Part shown: positions 32,219-35,897 of the stretch, piece after piece | Layout: the number at the start of each line of letters is the position of its first letter | Numbering within the stretch: position 1 is the first letter of the stretch | Origin: a virus | Virus record (IMG/VR): IMGVR_UViG_3300049826_000059 | Span: 1 to 35,897 of that record | Direction: 5' to 3' (one strand) | Length of the DNA stretch: 35,897 bases | Program-made: the position numbers and the translations under genes | The notes under the pieces: generated by a model | The model's database searches: none | The model's input: only the letters and a program-made list of their open reading frames with translations | What the model was told of the DNA's origin: nothing

Positions 32219-32629
32219 TTATGAGACGTAAAACAAAACCTTAGACGATACCAAAAAAATACCTTCTAACTCTGAAATTGTGAGTGTTGATTTGCGTTTT
32301 TTCACCTGATTAGGCGGTGCTAATAGATGTGCTGCAAAACAATAGGCGTCATCGATTGGCTCACAATCATATGCACAACCTTCTCCATCTAACAGAAAAT
32401 AACCCAATCCCATTGCGATCGAAAATCGCTTATCTATTACAGGGCGATTTCTGTTGATATAGACAATCTTTTTATCGATATCTAACAATCCACAGGCATC
32501 AAAGTCACACTCTAGACAGTCTAGCCCGTAATTTCTCAAAACCTCTAATACTGGGGTTGGCGGGCTGTAGCTATAGGCTTTTTTAGCCTCGGCTATCGCT
32601 CTGTCAAAATTAGAAATACCCACCTCCAA
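32219..32629 (-). CDS. ImmA/IrrE-like protein lacking the HExxH zinc motif
   Basis: This 136-aa protein has the ImmA/IrrE layout. VYINRNRPVIDKRFSIAMGL precedes a hydrophobic helix, and DDAYCFAAHLLAPPNQV follows, the counterpart of the usual E-AN-FAAELLMP helix. The catalytic HExxH is replaced: residues 73, 74 and 77 are Met, Gly and Tyr (IAMGLGYFLL). It therefore probably cannot cut its repressor partner and may act as a binding-only regulator. The start is uncertain. TTG at 32629 is the longest frame, but GGAGGTG lies within its first codons, so initiation may occur a few codons later. A minus-strand terminator ends just before it, suggesting attenuation. Confidence 0.65.
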   Translation of the reverse strand: MEVGISNFDRAIAEAKKAYSYSPPTPVLEVLRNYGLDCLECDFDACGLLDIDKKIVYINRNRPVIDKRFSIAMGLGYFLLDGEGCAYDCEPIDDAYCFAAHLLAPPNQVKKRKSTLTISELEGIFLVSSKVLFYVS

Positions 32630-32630
32630 T

Positions 32631-32660
32631 AAAAAACCCCAAACTCAAATGAGAGTGGGG
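32631..32660 (-). terminator. Minus-strand terminator directly before the ImmA-like gene
   Basis: On the minus strand CCCC/GGGG and ACTC/GAGT pairs with a small bulge form a stem (32660-32637), followed by TTTTTT. Its T-run ends 2 nt before the ImmA-like start, so it may be an attenuator. Confidence 0.7.
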
Positions 32661-32710
32661 TGGGCGCTTCAGATGCCTGCCACAAGTTTATCACAAATCA
32701 GGTTTTGAGC

Positions 32711-32748
32711 AAAAAAAAACCTCAGCGTCTGAAAACAAACCCGCCGAG
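32711..32748 (-). terminator. Minus-strand intrinsic terminator
   Basis: On the minus strand CTCGGCG (32748-32742) pairs with CGCTGAG (32727-32721), 7 bp with one G-U. It is followed by G and nine T. Confidence 0.7.
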
Positions 32749-32817
32749 CGCCAACGCGTTGAGTTCAACCCCGAGGCCTTCCATGGAAGATCATGCCATG
32801 GTCGGCTGAATCTTCAC

Positions 32818-32848
32818 AAAAAAAAACCCCACCTCGTGAGAGGCAGGG
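32818..32848 (-). terminator. Minus-strand intrinsic terminator downstream of the I-C-like repeat
   Basis: On the minus strand CCC-TG-CCTC pairs with GAGG-TG-GGG, 9 bp with two G-U and a TCAC loop, followed by nine T. It lies 21 nt downstream of the CRISPR-like repeat on the same strand. Confidence 0.8.
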
Positions 32849-32869
32849 TAAAAGATCCCGAAGGAATTT

Positions 32870-32897
32870 GTTTCAATCCACGCCCTAGGGCGAAGCC
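32870..32897 (-). repeat. Solitary type I-C CRISPR-like repeat
   Basis: On the minus strand the unit ends GGGCGTGGATTGAAAC, which is the conserved 3' half of type I-C (and some type III) CRISPR repeats, recalled from memory. The 5' half supplies CGCCCT, so CGCCCTAGGGCG forms the repeat stem with the usual loop shortened by about eight bases. Only one copy is present and no cas genes are in the window. A weak minus-strand promoter (TTGTTG, 17 bp, TTGAAT at 32903-32898) sits just upstream and a strong terminator lies 21 nt downstream. This gives a possible promoter-repeat-terminator unit. Confidence 0.65.
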
Positions 32898-32950
32898 ATT
32901 CAATAAAAGATTGTGTCTTACAACAAATTATTGGGAGGCGTACTGTCATT

Positions 32951-32988
32951 AAAAAATTGACATGAAGAGTAATCATCTCTTCATGTCA
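32951..32988 (-). terminator. Minus-strand terminator with a 12-bp perfect stem
   Basis: TGACATGAAGAG (32958-32969) pairs perfectly with 32977-32988 across a 7-nt loop. On the minus strand it is followed by ATTTTTTAA. On the plus strand the same bases make a consensus TTGACA (32957-32962), so this could instead be an operator over a plus-strand promoter. Confidence 0.7.
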
Positions 32989-33012
32989 CATGCGTTCTTC
33001 TAAACAACAGAA

Positions 33013-33098
33013 GAGCCGCACAAGTTAGATGATCTACCTTGAAGAAGATCGTCTAACAAACTAACCATCCCAAATGGTAGCAGTGCGGCTCCTTTTCT
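33013..33098 (+). ncRNA. Three-way-junction RNA upstream of the replication genes
   Basis: P1: GAGCCGCAC (33013-33021) pairs perfectly with GTGCGGCTC (33083-33091). P2: GTTAGATGATCT (33024-33035) pairs with AGATCGTCTAAC (33046-33057), 12 bp with one G-U. P3: ACCAT (33064-33068) pairs with ATGGT (33074-33078), extended by two pairs past a bulge. CTTTTCT follows P1. The fold could be a small regulatory RNA with its terminator or a structured 5'UTR. The identity is not known. Confidence 0.6.
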
Positions 33099-33134
33099 GA
33101 GAAGACTGAATCTTTTCTTTATTGAGGAGCCTCT

Positions 33135-33452
33135 ATGCAATCCCTTACGACTCATCTTTTACAACCAAATTACACTTATATACCAAACATCATACTCGAT
33201 GAGTGGATAGACAGGCTAAACATAGTAGAGCTAAAGATTTTGCTAGTTGTATGCAGAGAAACCCTTTCTAGTTCTCTTAGCGAAGCTGACATATCTTTAG
33301 ACAAATTTGTGTTGAAAACCGGATATAGCAAGACGTCCATTATTAAAGCAATTAACAGCCTAGAACAGCATTGTTTTATCAATAAAAAATGTATTAAGGG
33401 AAGGGGTGGAGTGGCTAAAGCTTGTACATTTTCCATCAAAATGGAGGTTTAA
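33135..33452 (+). CDS. Winged-helix replication-type protein, short
   Basis: This 105-aa protein consists of one winged-helix domain. NIILDEWIDRLNIVELKILL is followed by EADISLDKFVLKTGYSKTSI and IKAINSLEQHCFINKK. This is the layout of the N-terminal domain of phage replication initiators (O-like), where an xPNxxLD start precedes an ELKVLL helix and an IxxAIxxLxxxxFI helix. A catalytic or DNA-melting second domain is absent. ATG follows GAGGAG by 6 nt. The next gene starts 2 nt after its stop and carries a second winged helix, so the two probably act together at the origin or as a regulator pair. Confidence 0.7.
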   Translation: MQSLTTHLLQPNYTYIPNIILDEWIDRLNIVELKILLVVCRETLSSSLSEADISLDKFVLKTGYSKTSIIKAINSLEQHCFINKKCIKGRGGVAKACTFSIKMEV

Positions 33453-33453
33453 T

Positions 33454-34365
33454 ATGAGCGTTATCCATTCGTTGCGATACGAAGATCCGTTTACGAGGAT
33501 ATCAAACGGATTGCTCAACGACGATCGGCTATCATTAGAGGCCATCGGCTTGGCAAGCTGGTGTCAATCAAAGCCAGCAAACTGGGTTTTTCACATAAGT
33601 CACATCAAAAAAGTTCACAAACTCGGTAACACAAAGCTGTATCGAATACTACAAGAGCTCGTCGATTGCGGGTATTGCGTTAGATCGCAAGCACGGAAAA
33701 ACGGACGATTTGCAACATACGACTATGCGATATGTGATAAGCCAGAGCTGCTCAAGGACTTCTGTTTTAAAGAAAACATTACCGCACTCCCATTTTCTGA
33801 ACGCGGTTTTTCCGATAGCGGAAAACAGACCACTAGTAAGAATGATCTATACCAAGACTTATCTAAAGAAATAGAGAGAGAGAGAGCGCCGGCTCCGCCG
33901 ACTCTCGCTCCCAAGATTGAAAAGCCGCTAAGAGGAGAATGCGTCAGACTATCCGATGTTGAGATGCAAAAACTCGAGGCGACATACGGAGCTAAAGCCA
34001 AGCAGTATATCAAAGAGTATGACCTTTATCTCGAGGAGTCTGGGGGTAAGCTACGCAACGGCAAGGCTCCAGTCTCGTGTTATGCTGGCATACAGCGATG
34101 GGCCAGCCGTGAAAAGCAATTTGCTCCTAAGACTAAAGAAGACAAGACCGTTGATAACAAGGCGTATGCAACTCAAAAGGCCCAAGAAATTAACAAGAAC
34201 CAGAACATTTTCGAGGCATGTATTACGGTAGAGGGGATTCGCATCGAAGATCGGCGCAAACTGGGCGTTGAGTACAACGTTTCGTTTAAAGAATTGGCAT
34301 TTCGCGAGCAATTCGACAACATGTTGCGAAAACTGGGTTTGACTCAGTCTATTTTATGCCCCTAA
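33454..34365 (+). CDS. Replication-initiation-type protein with N-terminal winged helix
   Basis: This 303-aa protein starts at ATG 33454, six nt after GGAGG, rather than at an upstream ATG at 33406 that would overlap the previous gene. Residues about 20-100 form a helix-turn-helix (SLEAIGLASWCQSKPANWVF and VHKLGNTKLYRILQELVDCG). A linker near residues 135-165 contains ERERAPAPP, encoded by a GA-rich tract at 33870-33887. The C-terminal half has LEATYGAKAKQYIKEYDLYL and a YAGIQRWASREKQF segment, resembling the C-terminal domain of DnaD-like/O-like proteins that bind DNA or recruit helicase. No helicase motif is seen. The role in replication start is inferred. Confidence 0.65.
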   Translation: MSVIHSLRYEDPFTRISNGLLNDDRLSLEAIGLASWCQSKPANWVFHISHIKKVHKLGNTKLYRILQELVDCGYCVRSQARKNGRFATYDYAICDKPELLKDFCFKENITALPFSERGFSDSGKQTTSKNDLYQDLSKEIERERAPAPPTLAPKIEKPLRGECVRLSDVEMQKLEATYGAKAKQYIKEYDLYLEESGGKLRNGKAPVSCYAGIQRWASREKQFAPKTKEDKTVDNKAYATQKAQEINKNQNIFEACITVEGIRIEDRRKLGVEYNVSFKELAFREQFDNMLRKLGLTQSILCP

Positions 34366-34480
34366 TTCGCACAGAAAGGCATCAAATTTCAACGATATGT
34401 GGTTAGTTAATGGATATAGCCATAAGCCCCAACCACGGCTAGAATCGAAAGCAAACAGTGTTTACAAGAGGATGTAGTTA
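34366..34480. other. Short non-coding interval
   Basis: 115 bases with a TAGCC/GGCTA stem near 34414-34442 and no recognisable gene or promoter. Confidence 0.4.
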
Positions 34481-34618
34481 ATGCCAGCTTTATCCAAGAA
34501 AAAGATGTATCGAGGTCGTAAGTTTGTGAAGCGCACCATTGGATATGACGGCTGGTTAACAAACCCAAGGGGGTTGCGAAAGTGGCTGGGATTTAAGCGA
34601 TGGGGGTCATATGCGTAA
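34481..34618 (+). CDS. Small basic protein, 45 aa
   Basis: ATG at 34481 follows AGAGGATGTAGTTA, a plausible ribosome-binding site. The product MPALSKKKMYRGRKFVKRTI and 25 more residues is strongly basic and rich in Trp and Gly. It overlaps the next start by 8 nt, suggesting coupled translation. No family recognised. It may bind nucleic acid. Confidence 0.5.
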   Translation: MPALSKKKMYRGRKFVKRTIGYDGWLTNPRGLRKWLGFKRWGSYA

Positions 34619-34859
34619 GAGCGTCTCGCTAGAGGAGTCAGCTGCAATCAGAGCTCAAGCTCTTAAAGAAAACTTTGTTATGTGGATGGATGAGTTTAAA
34701 TATCCTCGATCAAAGTTTGGTGAGGGGTTTGCATCTGGTAGCATCAAATATTACTCCAAGGAGATCGAGGTGTTACACTCAGATTATCCACATGTTCCGG
34801 CTGTAAAGGAATTATTTGAGATGTATGAGGAGTTTAAAAGGATGGGAGTCGGTTGTTAA
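34611..34859 (+). CDS. Small hypothetical protein, 82 aa
   Basis: The product begins MRKSVSLEESAAIRAQALKE and is helical, with a FVMWMDEFKYPRSKFGEGFA segment and an acidic C-terminal helix. ATG follows TGGGGGTC. It overlaps the 45-aa gene and is the last plus-strand gene of the replication group. No function can be assigned. Confidence 0.6.
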   Translation: MRKSVSLEESAAIRAQALKENFVMWMDEFKYPRSKFGEGFASGSIKYYSKEIEVLHSDYPHVPAVKELFEMYEEFKRMGVGC

Positions 34860-34864
34860 AATGA

Positions 34865-34908
34865 CAATGCCATGTAAGTGTCGTTAACTGTTGGCTTACA
34901 GGGCATTG
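34865..34908. terminator. Hairpin between converging genes
   Basis: CAATGCC and GGCATTG (7 bp), then one mismatch, then TGTAAG and CTTACA (6 bp), with a 16-nt loop. It lies between the plus-strand 82-aa gene and the minus-strand gene at 34921, so it could stop transcripts from both sides. U-runs are weak. Confidence 0.55.
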
Positions 34909-34920
34909 CGAGTTGATATG

Positions 34921-35238
34921 TTAAAACGGTAGGCCATCTGGATTAAAATCATCTTGAGCGAGTGGGATGATCTTGGTCGAATCCTTTAGGGATTGGTCAT
35001 AGAAATCCCGAGCTGCGTCGGTGAGAGCTCTAAAGTCTGATTGATTGTGTACAGCAAAGAGAGGCTGAAATGGTCCATCGTCGAAGAATTTACGGCTTGG
35101 TAACGATGCAAATACGCCACCGTCCTTTTTACGAATGATCGTCATGTAAACGGTGTATTTGCCGTCAATTTCAGTGCGGATAAAGGCTAGGGTTTTTTCG
35201 TTGTTTGTAGAGACAATTTCTTTAAATTCAAATTTCAT
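34921..35238 (-). CDS. Small SSB-tail / SpoVG-like protein
   Basis: This 105-aa protein uses ATG 35238. An ATG 24 nt upstream lies inside a TnpB-element hairpin and would add a probably artificial extension. The body (TLAFIRTEIDGKYTVYMTII and GGVFASLPSRKFFDDGPFQP) is a compact beta fold reminiscent of SpoVG-type proteins, where an FxxxPSRK segment is typical. The C-terminus DDFNPDGLPF resembles the acidic, Phe-ended tail of single-stranded-DNA-binding proteins that recruits partners. A ssDNA- or RNA-binding role in replication is therefore possible. Only CAGG touches the start, so the nearby mobile-element end may have altered its translation signal. Confidence 0.5.
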   Translation of the reverse strand: MKFEFKEIVSTNNEKTLAFIRTEIDGKYTVYMTIIRKKDGGVFASLPSRKFFDDGPFQPLFAVHNQSDFRALTDAARDFYDQSLKDSTKIIPLAQDDFNPDGLPF

Positions 35239-35246
35239 CCTGTTGA

Positions 35247-35288
35247 CGAGGCGGAAACCCATCCCTTGAGGGGTGGGAGGAAACCTCG
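35247..35288 (+). mobile_element. Nested hairpin at the left side of a TnpB element
   Basis: CGAGG (35247-35251) pairs with CCTCG (35284-35288). Inside it, symmetric CGGAAA/AGGAAA bulges separate it from CCCATCCC (35258-35265) paired with GGGGTGGG (35270-35277) across TTGA. A bulged hairpin of this kind close to an open TnpB frame resembles the subterminal hairpins of IS200/IS605-type elements. The exact element boundary is not visible. Confidence 0.5.
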
Positions 35289-35336
35289 CTCCTTTCTGTG
35301 TTGCTTTAATTCTATTTGTGGTGAATCATTATCTAC

Positions 35337-35897
35337 ATGGAAACACGAACGATTTGCTGCAAACTCCTTACAACGACCACCATTTCGGATGCTCTCAAAG
35401 AAACCAGCGAGCGTTTTGCTGATGCGTGCAATCTTGTTCTTAAGATCGCCATCAAAGAGAAGACAAGCAATGCTATTAAACTGCATCATCTTTGCTATAG
35501 AGAAGTTCGTGAATCGTTCGGTCTTTCTTCCAATCTTGCTGTTCGCTCCATTCGCCGAGTTGTGGCATGCATGACTAAATTGAAAGGGAATCGAAAGCAG
35601 CCTAAAGAGTTTAAGCCAAAAAGCATCGACTATGATGCCCGCATCTTTTCCTATAGAGAGCGTGACGAAACCGTTTCTTTGACTACAACTCGGGGCAGAA
35701 TACGAGTGCCTATGATTCTTGGTGATCACCAACGGTCGGCTCTTGAGGGTCAAAACCCAACAGCTGCTATCGTGATTGAAAAAGCGGGCGTTTGGTATAT
35801 CCACATAGTTACTGAGTTTACTCCCCATGTCTTTGGTGGTAGTAGTATAATGGGTGTCGACCTCGGTCTTAATAATATCGCTACCACTTCTATAGGA
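35337..35897 (+). CDS. tnpB: TnpB-family RNA-guided nuclease, 5' part (runs off the right edge)
   Basis: ATG at 35337 opens a frame still open at the last base, giving 187 residues. The N-terminal ~60 residues are helical (SDALKETSERFADACNLVLK). A beta-rich part follows, with DYDARIFSYRERDETVSLTT and an AAIVIEKAGVWYIHIVTEF strand. MGVDLGLNNIATTS comes next, the RuvC-I motif with the first catalytic Asp at residue 175. These are typical of TnpB/IS605 OrfB, the transposon nuclease guided by a reRNA (omega RNA) made from the element's right end. The remaining RuvC motifs, the zinc ribbon and the guide RNA lie beyond the window, and no TnpA transposase is visible. Confidence 0.9.
   Translation, partial: METRTICCKLLTTTTISDALKETSERFADACNLVLKIAIKEKTSNAIKLHHLCYREVRESFGLSSNLAVRSIRRVVACMTKLKGNRKQPKEFKPKSIDYDARIFSYRERDETVSLTTTRGRIRVPMILGDHQRSALEGQNPTAAIVIEKAGVWYIHIVTEFTPHVFGGSSIMGVDLGLNNIATTSIG

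Noticed and set aside
32740-32775. A type I-E-like CRISPR repeat
   Set aside because: Only short GC-rich fragments resemble it, and the order and spacing do not fit.
33406-33453. An earlier start for the replication-type gene (ATG 33406)
   Set aside because: It would overlap the preceding gene by 47 nt, and GGAGG six nt before ATG 33454 supports the later start.
35239-35262. N-terminal extension of the SSB-tail protein
   Set aside because: These codons lie in the TnpB-element hairpin and look unlike the rest of the protein.
35235-35828. A 197-aa minus-strand reading frame
   Set aside because: It is antisense to the clear TnpB frame and shows no domain.
1-35897. tRNA genes or an integrase with attachment site
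   Set aside because: No cloverleaf with a conserved T-loop and no tyrosine or serine recombinase motif was found by reading; both may lie outside the window.

Overview
The window is a tailed-phage genome segment with podovirus gene content, either a free virus or a prophage. It holds a large terminase subunit, a P22-like portal, a coiled-coil scaffold, an N4-gp56-type major capsid protein, a P22 gp10-like tail hub, short-tail accessory proteins, DNA-ejection proteins and a phage recombination and replication module. No host chromosomal genes, rRNA or tRNA were seen. The host is not identified. A Gram-negative, possibly gammaproteobacterial, host is only an inference, from the P22-like tail parts and from type I-F CRISPR-like repeats.

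Layout. 1-936 (minus strand): two accessory genes, one running off the left edge, separated by three head-to-tail units that closely resemble type I-F CRISPR repeats. 937-1287: non-coding, with a three-copy 12-bp tandem repeat just before a terminase-small-subunit-like gene. 1288-29358 (plus strand): one long late block. It runs from the terS-like gene, through a 1591-aa ejected polyvalent-type protein, three fibre-like proteins sharing a C-terminal beta domain, six tandem paralogues of 345-367 aa, small genes, terL, portal, scaffold, capsid, adaptor, tail hub and minor tail proteins, to two internal virion proteins. Most neighbours overlap by 1-4 nt or lie within 20 nt.

29355-31212: a Cro-like repressor diverges from an ERF annealing protein plus YqaJ exonuclease pair, across overlapping promoters. 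31329-32629 (minus strand): a RusA-like resolvase and an ImmA/IrrE-like protein that has lost its zinc-binding HExxH motif. 32630-33134: a gene-free, RNA-rich stretch with four minus-strand intrinsic terminators, a solitary type I-C CRISPR-like repeat and a plus-strand three-way-junction RNA. 33135-34859: replication-initiation-type winged-helix proteins and small genes. 34921-35238 (minus strand): a small protein with an SSB-like acidic tail. 35247-35897: the left part of a TnpB element, cut off by the right edge.

How it fits together. The repressor and the ImmA remnant suggest a temperate or formerly temperate phage. ERF, YqaJ and RusA form a recombination set, and the late block builds and fills the capsid. 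The most unusual signal is the pair of CRISPR-repeat-like elements at opposite ends of the window, one I-F-like and one I-C-like. Both lie outside any normal array and without cas genes. The I-C-like one sits in a possible promoter-repeat-terminator arrangement, the architecture expected of an RNA-based anti-CRISPR or solitary repeat unit. That function is a hypothesis and was not tested. No lysis enzyme, polymerase or integrase was recognised here.
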